From an uncultured Ellagibacter sp. (GTDB taxonomy: Bacteria > Actinomycetota > Coriobacteriia > Coriobacteriales > Eggerthellaceae), in the NCBI RefSeq assembly GCF_934636505.1, contig NZ_CAKUAL010000004.1:1-58448 (forward strand): a DNA stretch of 58,448 nucleotides, written 5' to 3'. The position numbers and the translations under genes were made by a program. The notes beneath the pieces were generated by a model. That model was not told where the DNA came from. It was given only the letters and a program-made list of their open reading frames with translations, and did no database searches. This document shows, piece after piece, positions 25,770 to 33,730 of the stretch; the first letter of the stretch is position 1, and the number at the start of each line of letters is the position of its first letter.

Positions 25770-26533
25770 AGGGATTCCTCGAATACGTGCCGGGCGAGAG
25801 CTTTCTGCACACCATGAACCCGGTGGCGAAGCTTGCGGCAGCGTTTCTGCTGGTCATTGCTTGCTTTGCAACAAGCAACTTCATCCTTTTGGCCGTGGTG
25901 ATTGTGATTGATGCCGTCATGGCCGTGCAGTGCAAGATGGTCCCGCAGACAATCGGCCTGGCAAAAGCGGTCGCCGCGTTCTCCGTCATCCTTGCGCTCA
26001 TCGCGCTTTTGTTCACGCCACAAGGCGACGCGCTCGTGTCTTTGCCCTGGGGCTATATCGGCACGGCGAGCGTGCTGAACGCTGTGCTCATCGTGGTGCG
26101 CTTGGTGGCCTGCGCGGTGCCGCTTTTCCTCGTGTTCTACGTGACGAAGCTTACTGATATGGCAAATGCGCTGGTCAAAGTGTTGCATGTGCCGTACAAG
26201 TATGCTTTTACCTTCATGTCGACGGTGCATTTCATCCCCGTGTTCATGAACGACATGGCAGGCATCATGGAGGCGCAGACGGCGCGCGGCGTGGAGTTCG
26301 ATGGCGGCCTCGTGAAAAAGGTGCGGCTCATGGTTCCCTTGTGCGTGCCGCTTCTGGTGTCGTCGGTGCGCAAGACGAACAGCGCCGCCATCGCCGCCGA
26401 GGTGCGCGGCTTCAACCTGCGCACACGCGAAAGCGGATTTAAGGAGTACCCCTTCTCGGGCATCGACTTCGCCGTAATGGCCATAGCCGCGGCCCTGCTC
26501 ATCGCCGCCATCGCGCTCGGCGTGCTGCTGTAG
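25766..26533 (+). CDS. ecfT: ECF transporter transmembrane component EcfT
   Basis: A 255-residue membrane coupling protein. The two coupling-helix motifs that bind the ATPases appear as AQTARGVEF and AAEVRGFNL (canonical Ala-Arg-Gly; the second has Val). About five to six hydrophobic helices are visible. It is translationally coupled to ecfA2 by ATGA, and it is the last gene of the T-box operon. No U-rich terminator is clear, but a GC hairpin (26658-26666/26680-26688) lies 125 bp downstream. Confidence 0.92.
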   Translation: MKGFLEYVPGESFLHTMNPVAKLAAAFLLVIACFATSNFILLAVVIVIDAVMAVQCKMVPQTIGLAKAVAAFSVILALIALLFTPQGDALVSLPWGYIGTASVLNAVLIVVRLVACAVPLFLVFYVTKLTDMANALVKVLHVPYKYAFTFMSTVHFIPVFMNDMAGIMEAQTARGVEFDGGLVKKVRLMVPLCVPLLVSSVRKTNSAAIAAEVRGFNLRTRESGFKEYPFSGIDFAVMAIAAALLIAAIALGVLL

Positions 26534-26694
26534 GCGGACGGCTGTCGCTGGTCGGTGCAGTGTTCGGCCTCTAAGCCAGGAGGCCCGCAGCGCCATTGAA
26601 TAGTGTTGCGACCTGCTTGCGCGGGTCGCCGAAGCGAGGAAAGCCTCCGCAACCGGCGGCCGCTTGGGCCCCGCGGGAGCAAGCGGCCTACTTC

Positions 26695-26858
26695 GTGGTC
26701 AACTGGACGAGTTGTGCGCTGTTGGATTGTCGAAATCGGGCCGTTTTAGCGCTGTCAACCCAACCTTACGCGGCCTGGATCGGCGTTTTCCCAGGTCGGA
26801 AAAATCGCGCTTCCTTCTAGCTCGAATCAAAGAGCGCACAACTCTTCCAGTTGACCAC
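26695..26858. repeat. MITE-like element with 26 bp terminal inverted repeats
   Basis: GTGGTCAACTGGACGAGTTG and the next 6 bases (26695-26720) recur inverted at 26833-26858, with 25 of 26 bases matching. The 112 bp between them have no credible gene. No clear target duplication is seen. It fits a miniature inverted-repeat element or a large structured RNA at the end of the ECF operon. A separate perfect 9 bp GC hairpin (26658-26688) precedes it. The remaining part of 26534-26875 shows nothing else. Confidence 0.6.
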
Positions 26859-26875
26859 CAACTACGGGTTTGCCT

Positions 26876-27679
26876 CTATTCGCCGAGGATCTCACGATAG
26901 GTTTGCTCGTCTTTCTCGGTGTACACGTCGAAAATGACGTGCATGTCGGCCTTGGGGTTGGCGTCAAGCCAGGCCCGTACCGTGTCGACGGCGATGTGGG
27001 CGGCTTCTTCTTGCGGGAACCCGAATACGCCGGTGGAGATGCAGCAGAAGGCGATGGACTTGCAGTGCCGCTCCGCTGCTGCGTCAAGGCAGTTACGATA
27101 GCTTGCGGCGAGGAGCCGCTTGTGCTGCTCGGTGGGCTTCCCGTTTTCCACGATAGGCCCAACGGTGTGAATGACCAGGCTCGATGGCAGGTTGTACGCT
27201 GAAGTGACTTTCGCCTGACCGGTAGGCTCCTCATGACCCTGCGCCCTCATGATCGCCGCGCACTCGATGCGCAGCTGCACGCCCGCAAACGTGTGGATCG
27301 CGTTGTCGATGCAGTAATGGCCAGGCACCCAGCATCCCAGGAGCTGCGAATTCGCGGCGTTCACGATGGCGTCGGCCGCCAGCGTGGTGATGTCTCCGCG
27401 CCATACGGCGAAGCGCGGATTGCTCGCACACGGGGGGATGAGCCCTGCGTAGGTGATGCCTTCCTCGTCGATAATCGCGTGCAGCAGTTTGTCCTGCTTG
27501 GCGAGGAACTCGCCGCTCACGTGCTCGGGCAGGCGTGTGTTGCACAGCGCGCGGAAAAGGTCCCACGCCTCGCCGAAGGTTCCGGGAATGGGGCAGGTCG
27601 CGAGCTCGTCGCCGGTGTTCGTGCGCTCTTCTTGCAGCTCGGTGATGAGGAAACGAAGATCTTCTTCGATGGTGGACAT
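26876..27679 (-). CDS. Zn-dependent macrodomain protein-ADP-ribose hydrolase
   Basis: A 267-residue protein of the Zn-Macro type found near sirtuin-linked ADP-ribosylation in staphylococci and streptococci. A roughly 85-residue N-terminal helical extension precedes the macrodomain. ADP-ribose loop motifs are WRGDIT (93-98), IVNAANS and CISTGVFGFP. The zinc ligands are in GCWVPGHYCIDNAIH: Cys116, His121, Cys123. The expected activity is removal of ADP-ribose from proteins. The start follows AAGGAGCCCGCC. No sirtuin or lipoyl-carrier gene lies next to it, so its partner is unknown here. The MITE-like element begins just after its stop. Confidence 0.88.
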   Translation of the reverse strand: MSTIEEDLRFLITELQEERTNTGDELATCPIPGTFGEAWDLFRALCNTRLPEHVSGEFLAKQDKLLHAIIDEEGITYAGLIPPCASNPRFAVWRGDITTLAADAIVNAANSQLLGCWVPGHYCIDNAIHTFAGVQLRIECAAIMRAQGHEEPTGQAKVTSAYNLPSSLVIHTVGPIVENGKPTEQHKRLLAASYRNCLDAAAERHCKSIAFCCISTGVFGFPQEEAAHIAVDTVRAWLDANPKADMHVIFDVYTEKDEQTYREILGE

Positions 27680-27753
27680 GGCGGGCTCCTTATCGTCGTT
27701 TGCGGAAATCCTATCATAAGCTGCGCGAAGGGGGCCGATTCGCCTCGCCCTCG

Positions 27754-27775
27754 CCGCTCAAAAGCGTTTGAGCGG
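27754..27775. promoter_or_regulatory. Perfect palindrome in the divergent macrodomain/ArsM-like region
   Basis: CCGCTCAAA-AGCG-TTTGAGCGG (27754-27775) is a perfect 9 bp stem about 94 bp upstream of the ArsM-like start and 75 bp upstream of the divergent macrodomain gene. It could be an operator or a hairpin; there is no U-tract. Confidence 0.45.
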
Positions 27776-27868
27776 GCATAGCTTCCGTGTAAAGTGATAG
27801 ACTGCATCTAGTATTAAATCGAAGCAGGTATCTTTGCTGGTTCGAAGGATCGAGACCGAGGAGGTCGC

Positions 27869-28972
27869 ATGGACTACCAGGCATACTATCGCAAAGTCGA
27901 AGACGGCAACTATCAGGCATACTACGACGCAATCGCCGTTGCCGAGCCGCGCGATCCGCAGGCGACCGCCCGCACTCGCGACGCGGACGGAACCATTCCG
28001 GGGCAGGCTCGCGAGCGCATGTTCAACATTGCGGGGGAGATCCAGAACACGTCACGGGAGTTCGGCGTGCCCTTGCCGCCGCTTCTGGAAGGCTGCACGG
28101 TGGTCGATCTGTGCTGCGGCTCGGGCCGCGACACCTACCTCGCGGCGCAGCTCGTGGGGCCTGCGGGCAAGGTCATCGGCGTCGAGCCGAACGCCGTCCG
28201 CATGCGCATCGGCGAGAAGTACCTGGAAAAGGAGATGAAGCAGTTCGGCTACGATACCCCTAACGTGGAATTCCACGCTGGTTGCCCGGAGGATCTCTCT
28301 TTTATCCCCGACGGCAGCGTCGATGTGGTCATCTCGAACTGCACGTTCAACGAATCCCCTGATAAAGCGCGCTATATTGCAGAGGTGCGACGCATTCTGC
28401 GGGAAGGCGGCGAGTGGTATTTCACCGATGTGTTCGCCGATCGCCGCATGCAGAGGGAAATCTCCGACAACATCGACAATGTCGCGCTTCGCCTCGGCGG
28501 CGCCATGTATATCAACGATTTCCGCCGCATCGCGCAGCAGCTCGGCTTCAACGACCCGCGCTACCTGATCGCCAACAAGACGCCGGTGACCGAGAAGGAG
28601 GCTGCGCTGTTCGACGGCACGTCGTTTGCGACGATCACCTGCCGTTTGGTGAACACCCCCTATACCTCCGACGTGTGCGAAGATTACGGCGAGTTCGTCA
28701 CCTACAAGGGCGGCCTGCCCGATTTCCCCGACTACTTCCTGTTCGACAAGGACATCAAGTTCCCGGTGGGGAAGAGGTGCCACGTGTGCAACAACGTGAC
28801 GAGCCTGGTCATCCCCGAATTCGGCGGGCGCTATGCAGCGGTGTTCGACTACGAGGGCAGCCGCGAGCGCCATGCGGGCGACACCCACGGCGACCACATC
28901 ATCAAGGTCGCGCCCGACTTTGACGGCGTTGTCGACGAAGACGACCAGCCGGTGCGCGTGTCCTGCTGCTAA
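27869..28972 (+). CDS. ArsM-like SAM-dependent methyltransferase lacking the full arsenic-binding cysteine set
   Basis: A 367-residue Rossmann methyltransferase. SAM motif I is VVDLCCGSGRDTYLA (78-92) and acidic motif II is VIGVEP. The layout matches ArsM, including ISNCTFNESP (Cys158 equals the second arsenic-binding Cys of algal/bacterial ArsM) and the C-terminal region after 240. The N-terminal CC(C) cluster is absent, and the third Cys (GECLGGA in ArsM) is replaced in RLGGAMY, so classical As(III) methylation is doubtful. It ends in VSCC. The RBS GAGGAGG precedes ATG 27869. It is the first gene of a three-gene set with a CobW GTPase (75 bp gap) and an ArsM-ArsS fusion. Confidence 0.82.
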   Translation: MDYQAYYRKVEDGNYQAYYDAIAVAEPRDPQATARTRDADGTIPGQARERMFNIAGEIQNTSREFGVPLPPLLEGCTVVDLCCGSGRDTYLAAQLVGPAGKVIGVEPNAVRMRIGEKYLEKEMKQFGYDTPNVEFHAGCPEDLSFIPDGSVDVVISNCTFNESPDKARYIAEVRRILREGGEWYFTDVFADRRMQREISDNIDNVALRLGGAMYINDFRRIAQQLGFNDPRYLIANKTPVTEKEAALFDGTSFATITCRLVNTPYTSDVCEDYGEFVTYKGGLPDFPDYFLFDKDIKFPVGKRCHVCNNVTSLVIPEFGGRYAAVFDYEGSRERHAGDTHGDHIIKVAPDFDGVVDEDDQPVRVSCC

Positions 28973-29047
28973 TACTGGTAGAATAGAAAGACTTGCAGGG
29001 GCCGCGCGGGAAGACGCGGCCCCAATCACGATAGAAGGAGCATTCAC

Positions 29048-30136
29048 GTGGACAAGATTCGCTTTATGGTGGTGAGCGGCTTTTTGGGAGCTGGCAAGAC
29101 CACGACCATGATCGCGCTTGCGGAATACATGGATCGCAACATTGGGAAGACGGCGATCATCGCGAACGACCTGGGCGCGAACCTCGTGGACACGAGCCTC
29201 ACTCAAACGTCGGGCTGCACGGTTGCGGAGATCGGCAACGACTGCATCTGCTATCAGATGGACAACACGGTCGACCAGATTCGCCGCCTGCGCGACAAGG
29301 AAGGCGCCACGTTCGTCATGAGCGACATCCCCGGCTGCGGTGTCGGCGCGCTCGACCACGTGTACCACACGCTGCATGACAACAACGCCGACGAGTTCAC
29401 CCTCTCGCCGTTCATGGTGATGGTCGACCCCGAGCGCCTGCGCATGATCATGCCCGAGCATGCCGACATCAACCTGCCCGAAGAGCTGGTTTACCTGCTG
29501 AAACTGCAGCTTGAAGAGGCCGATCTCATCGTGCTCAACAAGATCGACCTGCTTGACGAGTCCACAATCGAGCGCTACATGGGCTTTTTGCACGAGGCGT
29601 GCCCCGACATCCCCGCGATGAAGATCTCGGCCAAGGACAAGACTGGCATTCCCGAGCTGGCCGAGTACCTCACGACGCACGAGACGTCGCTCAAGAACTT
29701 CTCGGTGCGCAATAATCAGGAATTTGCCGACGCGGAAGCGAAGCTCACCTGGTATAACCGCCGTCTGTACCTGAAGACGAAGGACGGTTCCAAGATCGAC
29801 TGCAACGCGGTGGTCGACGACTTGATCGAGGGCATCCGCATGGGGCTTATCGAGCGCAAGCGGAACGTGCCGCACCTGAAGACGTTCGCGACTTCGGGAA
29901 ACGGTGACTTTAACAAGGCGTCGCTCATCGGCGTGGACTACGACACCGAATATGCCCAGGAGTTCCTGCGCGACCACAAGAACATGCGCATGATCATCAA
30001 CGCCCGCGCCGTCTGCGAGTCGCGTCCGCTCGCTCGCCTCATGGACGACGCACTCGACGAGGTGTGCGACAAGTACGACCTTGACTGCCAGGTGTTCTTT
30101 ACCGAGTGCTTCGGCATGGCGGACGAAGGTCGGTAG
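29048..30136 (+). CDS. CobW/HypB-type (G3E) GTPase, putative metallochaperone
   Basis: A 362-residue G3E P-loop GTPase. The P-loop is GFLGAGKTT (near residue 11), the switch region is SDIPGCGVGALDHV, and the base-specificity motif NKID is present. The CxCC motif typical of COG0523 zinc chaperones is reduced to CIC (NDCICY). The C-terminal part (240-362) is distinct from CobW_C. G3E proteins insert metals or cofactors (Zn, Ni, Co/B12). Its place between two ArsM-type genes suggests that it activates or loads a protein of that pathway. The GTG start at 29048 has AGAAGGAG upstream. A palindromic element abuts the stop. Confidence 0.85.
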   Translation: MDKIRFMVVSGFLGAGKTTTMIALAEYMDRNIGKTAIIANDLGANLVDTSLTQTSGCTVAEIGNDCICYQMDNTVDQIRRLRDKEGATFVMSDIPGCGVGALDHVYHTLHDNNADEFTLSPFMVMVDPERLRMIMPEHADINLPEELVYLLKLQLEEADLIVLNKIDLLDESTIERYMGFLHEACPDIPAMKISAKDKTGIPELAEYLTTHETSLKNFSVRNNQEFADAEAKLTWYNRRLYLKTKDGSKIDCNAVVDDLIEGIRMGLIERKRNVPHLKTFATSGNGDFNKASLIGVDYDTEYAQEFLRDHKNMRMIINARAVCESRPLARLMDDALDEVCDKYDLDCQVFFTECFGMADEGR

Positions 30137-30137
30137 C

Positions 30138-30246
30138 CCATTCCAGGTTGCGCGAAGGCCGCGGCAACGTTCAGTCGCTCAAACAGTCCTCGCTTCGCTG
30201 CGGAACTCGCTTTGCGAACGCCGCCGCGGCCTTCGCTTGGGAATGG
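30138..30246. repeat. Intercistronic palindromic element, copy 1
   Basis: The outer arms are CCATTCC (30138-30144) / GGAATGG (30240-30246) and GCGAAGGCCGCGGC (30152-30165) / GCCGCGGCCTTCGC (30223-30236), with CGTTC/GAACG inside. The core carries GCTCAAACAGTCCT and GCGGAACT, shared with copy 2 at 38908-39026, while the arms differ in sequence but remain complementary. Confidence 0.75.
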
Positions 30247-30270
30247 TTACCACCTTAAAGAGGAGACTTA

Positions 30271-30333
30271 TTGGTTGCTCGCGCAGGATGCCGAGCGGCA
30301 GGCATCGCCCGGTACTCAGGCGACATTGCCTAA
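30271..30333 (+). CDS. Possible 20-residue leader peptide before the ArsM-ArsS gene
   Basis: AGAGGAGA (30260-30267) is an excellent Shine-Dalgarno with no annotated gene after it. A TTG at 30271 opens 20 codons (MVARAGCRAAGIARYSGDIA) ending at TAA 30331-30333, 35 nt before the ATG of the fusion gene. It may be a translated leader, or the SD may be a relic. Weakly supported. Confidence 0.25.
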   Translation: MVARAGCRAAGIARYSGDIA

Positions 30334-30368
30334 AAGATGACTTGACCTGCGGGTTTTTGAGGGGAACA

Positions 30369-32414
30369 ATGACAGACGAGAAGAACGACATTCGCGCTCA
30401 GGTGCGCGAGTATTACGGCAAGACGTTGGGCGGCTCCGACGACTTGAAGACCAACGCATGCTGCTGCGCGACCGAACGTCCGCCGAAGTACGTGCTCGAC
30501 GTGATGCCCGACATCGCCGACGAGATCGTCGAGCGCTTCTACGGATGCGGCTCTCCGATTCCGCCGGCACTTACCGGCGCGACGGTGGTCGATTTGGGCT
30601 GTGGCACGGGGCGCGACGCGTACGTGCTCTCGAAGCTCGTGGGGCCGACCGGGCGCGTCATCGGCGTCGACATGACCCCCGAGCAGCTTGCCGTTGCGCA
30701 GAAATACCAAGACGAGCAGGCGGAAAAGTTCGGGTTCGAACATTCAAACGTGGAGTTCAAGGCGGGCTTCATCGAGGACTTGGAAGAACTCGGCATCGAG
30801 GATGGCACGGTTGACCTGGTGGTTTCCAACTGCGTAATCAACCTGACGCCGTTTAAAGACCAGGTGTTCTCCGAAATCTACCGCGTGCTGAAGCCCGGCG
30901 GCGAGCTGTACTTCTCCGACGTGTTCTGCGACCGCCGCATGTCCGACGAGCTGCGTGCCGACCCGGTGCTTCGCGGCGAGTGCTTGGGCGGCGCGATGTA
31001 CATCGACGACTTCCGCCGCATGCTGGCAAAGCACGGCTGGAAAAGCTACGTGTGCACCGCGGTGGAGGATATCCACGTCTCCGACCTGGCGCTTGAGACG
31101 AAGCTCGGGTTCACGTCGTTTACCTCGCGCACGGTGCGCGCCATCAAGGCGGAGGGCCTGGAAGACGCCGAGGAGAACTACGGCCAGGTCGCGCGCTACC
31201 TGGGCGGGATGCCCGAGATGCCGCGCTACTTCGACCTGACCGAGGAGTTGCGCCTCATCAAGGGGCGCGAGTACGCCGTGAGTGGAAACCTTGCGGCCAT
31301 GCTCGAGCAGTCGCGCTACGGGAAGTACTTCGAGGTGACGCCTCGCGGCGCGCATCGCGGCGGGTTCGACCTCGCCCGCGCTCAGCAGGCGCTTGAGATG
31401 CGCCGCGGCAAGCGCAAGGCCGACCTCGACTATTTGAGCGAGGCGTGTGAGCGCTGCGGCATCCCCTCGTTCTACGATCGCGTGAACCTGCCCGATATCC
31501 TGCAGGCGAACGAACGACCTGCGACGATGCAGGTGAACATTACCTACGCGTGCAACCTTGCGTGCCGTCATTGCTTCCTGGAGTGCGGGCCGAAGAACAC
31601 CGAGGTTATGTCGCGCGAGACGATGGAGCAGATTCTTGCTGCCTTCAAGACGGGCGGCTACAAGACGCTCGACGTGACGGGCGGCTCGCCTGAGCTGCAC
31701 CCCGACTGCGAGTGGTTCTTGCGCGAAGGCGCCAAGCTCGCCGAGAAGGTGATTGTCCGCACGAACCTGACGCTTGAGGAGAAGCCGGAATACGAGCACT
31801 TCCTGGACGTGTTTGCCGAGGTGGGGGCCGATGTGTGCGTGTCTCTTCCGTATTTCGACGCCGAAAACGCCGACAACCAGCGCGGACGCGGCGTCTTCAA
31901 GCGCGCGGTCGCGAACATCCGCAAGCTCAACGAGCGTGGGTATGGGCGCGAGGGCGGCCCCGAGCTGGAAATCGTCTACAACGTGGCGGGCCCGTTCCTG
32001 CCGCCGCCGCAAGAGCTTCTGGCGGACGCCTATCGCGTGAAGCTGACCGAGCAGCAGGGCATCGACTTCAACGAGCTGTATGCCTTCAACAACTTCCCAC
32101 TCGGCCGTTTCGCGATGGATTTGGCCGACGCGGGGCTCACCGATGAGTACCTGAAGCTGCTCCACGACAACTTCAACGCGTTCGCCGTGGGCAAGATCAT
32201 GTGCCGCGACCAGGTGAACGTCGATATCGACGGGCGCCTGTACGACTGCGAGTGCAACCATGTGCTCGAGATGCCCATCCAGATCGACGGGCGCGATGCG
32301 ACGATCGCCGACATCGTGGATGCGCCACTTCCCCCGCGCGAGGTTCGCACGAACCCGGTGTGCTACAGCTGCGCTGCCGGCGCCGGCTCGAGCTGCGGCG
32401 GTTCGCTGATCTAG
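30369..32414 (+). CDS. arsM-arsS: ArsM-ArsS fusion: arsenite-type methyltransferase plus arsenosugar-type radical SAM enzyme
   Basis: A 681-residue fusion. Residues 1-345 are an ArsM methyltransferase with SAM motif DLGCGTGRDAYVLS and the complete cysteine set for trivalent arsenic: Cys31-33, Cys155 (SNCVINL) and Cys205 (GECLGGAMY). Residues 385-681 match ArsS, the radical SAM enzyme that joins 5'-deoxyadenosine to dimethylarsenic in arsenosugar synthesis: cluster motif Cys395-x3-Cys399-x2-Cys402, DVTGGSPELHPD, and the DUF3641-type tail with AAGAGSSCGGSL. The two are usually separate adjacent genes, so the fusion argues for substrate channelling. ATG 30369 follows GAGGGG; earlier in-frame codons overlap the palindromic element. 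No ars resistance genes are adjacent. Confidence 0.88.
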   Translation: MTDEKNDIRAQVREYYGKTLGGSDDLKTNACCCATERPPKYVLDVMPDIADEIVERFYGCGSPIPPALTGATVVDLGCGTGRDAYVLSKLVGPTGRVIGVDMTPEQLAVAQKYQDEQAEKFGFEHSNVEFKAGFIEDLEELGIEDGTVDLVVSNCVINLTPFKDQVFSEIYRVLKPGGELYFSDVFCDRRMSDELRADPVLRGECLGGAMYIDDFRRMLAKHGWKSYVCTAVEDIHVSDLALETKLGFTSFTSRTVRAIKAEGLEDAEENYGQVARYLGGMPEMPRYFDLTEELRLIKGREYAVSGNLAAMLEQSRYGKYFEVTPRGAHRGGFDLARAQQALEMRRGKRKADLDYLSEACERCGIPSFYDRVNLPDILQANERPATMQVNITYACNLACRHCFLECGPKNTEVMSRETMEQILAAFKTGGYKTLDVTGGSPELHPDCEWFLREGAKLAEKVIVRTNLTLEEKPEYEHFLDVFAEVGADVCVSLPYFDAENADNQRGRGVFKRAVANIRKLNERGYGREGGPELEIVYNVAGPFLPPPQELLADAYRVKLTEQQGIDFNELYAFNNFPLGRFAMDLADAGLTDEYLKLLHDNFNAFAVGKIMCRDQVNVDIDGRLYDCECNHVLEMPIQIDGRDATIADIVDAPLPPREVRTNPVCYSCAAGAGSSCGGSLI

Positions 32415-32558
32415 CGGGGAAGGGGACTGCGCACTTTGGGCGCCCTGCAGGCTTGGTGGCTTGCGGGGCGCTCATGTTGTTTGCGCTGTTTCACTTGCCA
32501 GGAGAGGGCTGTTTGGTCATACTTAATTCCGCAAGGCGTCCCGGAAGGGACGTTTTTC

Positions 32559-33722
32559 ATGTGGCGAAGCAACGCCGCACGCATTCTATTGGCCGTTGGA
32601 AGGAAATTGGTGGGAACGCACTTCAGTGCATGTGAACAGGTGAAACGCTTGGTCTTCGCGATGTGCGCGTTGGCTTTGAGCGCTCTTCTCGCCATGTCCC
32701 TTATCCCCGCTCCCGCGTTTGCCGACGATGTTTCCGATGCCCAGACGGCGCTCGATGCCGCTGAGGCCCAGATGAAGACCATCTCCGAAGAATACGACAA
32801 GATCAATGTCGAGCTCACCTCGATTCAGGGGCAGATCGACGCGACTGCCGCCGACGCGCTTGATGCCCAGCAGGCGGTGATTTCGGGTCGTGAAACGCTG
32901 AGCAACGCCGCCCGCAGCGAGTATCGCTCGCCCTCGGCGGGGTCGATGCTCATGCTGATTTTGGGATCGGCCTCCTTCGACGAGCTGACGCGCAACGTGG
33001 TGTACGCGGGCTCGATTCTGCAGGCGCAGGCTGACGAGGTTGAGGCGCAGAAGGACCGCGTCGCCAAGCTCGAGGGCATCACTGCCGAGCTGAACACCCA
33101 GAAGGATTCGCAGACGCGCGCTTTGAGTGAGCTTGAAAAGACGAAGCAGGAAGCAGCGGCCGTCGTCTCGCAGGCGCAGTCGCAACTGCAAAATGCCAAA
33201 GACGCGGAGGCCGATCGCCTTGCTGCGCTCCAGGCGCAGGCGGCGAACATGTCGAATTCCGGCTCGTCCGACCAGGGTGCGGGCGGGTCTTCCACGCAGG
33301 TTTCCGACAAGGCGAACACCACGGATCGTCAGGAGGTCGTGCCCGATTCGACGCCGGTTGAGCCCAACCCCGAGCCGGCCCCCGATTCCGGTGCTGGCTG
33401 GAAGACGGGCATCGCCTCGGCATACGGCGGCTCGACCGACCCCTATACTCCCAATCCTGGCACGACGGCGACGGGCGATGTGTGCGACGACTACTCGATG
33501 GGCGTGGCAATCCCGATGGCATGGCCGAATTTCAGCAGCTATTTTGGCCGCACGGTGCAAATCTCCTACGACGGCATGACGGTGTACGCCGTCATCAACG
33601 ACTGCGGCGGCATGGGCGGCGGCAGCCGTTCACTCGATTTGCAGCCCGGCGTATGGAAGGCCTTCGGGTATTCCTCCTGCGATGACTGGGGCCTTCGCAC
33701 GGTGAGCTACCGTATTCTGTAG
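32559..33722 (+). CDS. Secreted coiled-coil protein with C-terminal 3D/double-psi beta-barrel domain
   Basis: A 387-residue exported protein. The signal peptide includes LVFAMCALALSALLAMS and ends at AFA before DDVSDAQ. Residues 58-230 form a long PcsB-like coiled coil, residues 235-290 are a Ser/Pro/Glu-rich linker, and the last 100 residues form a 3D/RlpA-like domain (ASAYGG, YSMGVAIP, NDCGGMGGGSRSLDLQPG). Such proteins bind or cleave peptidoglycan and work in cell division or wall turnover. ATG 32559 follows GGAAGGGA; a GTG near 32610 with its own GGAAGGA would give a more usual signal peptide length. The phosphatase gene follows after 8 bp. Confidence 0.82.
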   Translation: MWRSNAARILLAVGRKLVGTHFSACEQVKRLVFAMCALALSALLAMSLIPAPAFADDVSDAQTALDAAEAQMKTISEEYDKINVELTSIQGQIDATAADALDAQQAVISGRETLSNAARSEYRSPSAGSMLMLILGSASFDELTRNVVYAGSILQAQADEVEAQKDRVAKLEGITAELNTQKDSQTRALSELEKTKQEAAAVVSQAQSQLQNAKDAEADRLAALQAQAANMSNSGSSDQGAGGSSTQVSDKANTTDRQEVVPDSTPVEPNPEPAPDSGAGWKTGIASAYGGSTDPYTPNPGTTATGDVCDDYSMGVAIPMAWPNFSSYFGRTVQISYDGMTVYAVINDCGGMGGGSRSLDLQPGVWKAFGYSSCDDWGLRTVSYRIL

Positions 33723-33730
33723 GGACCGAG

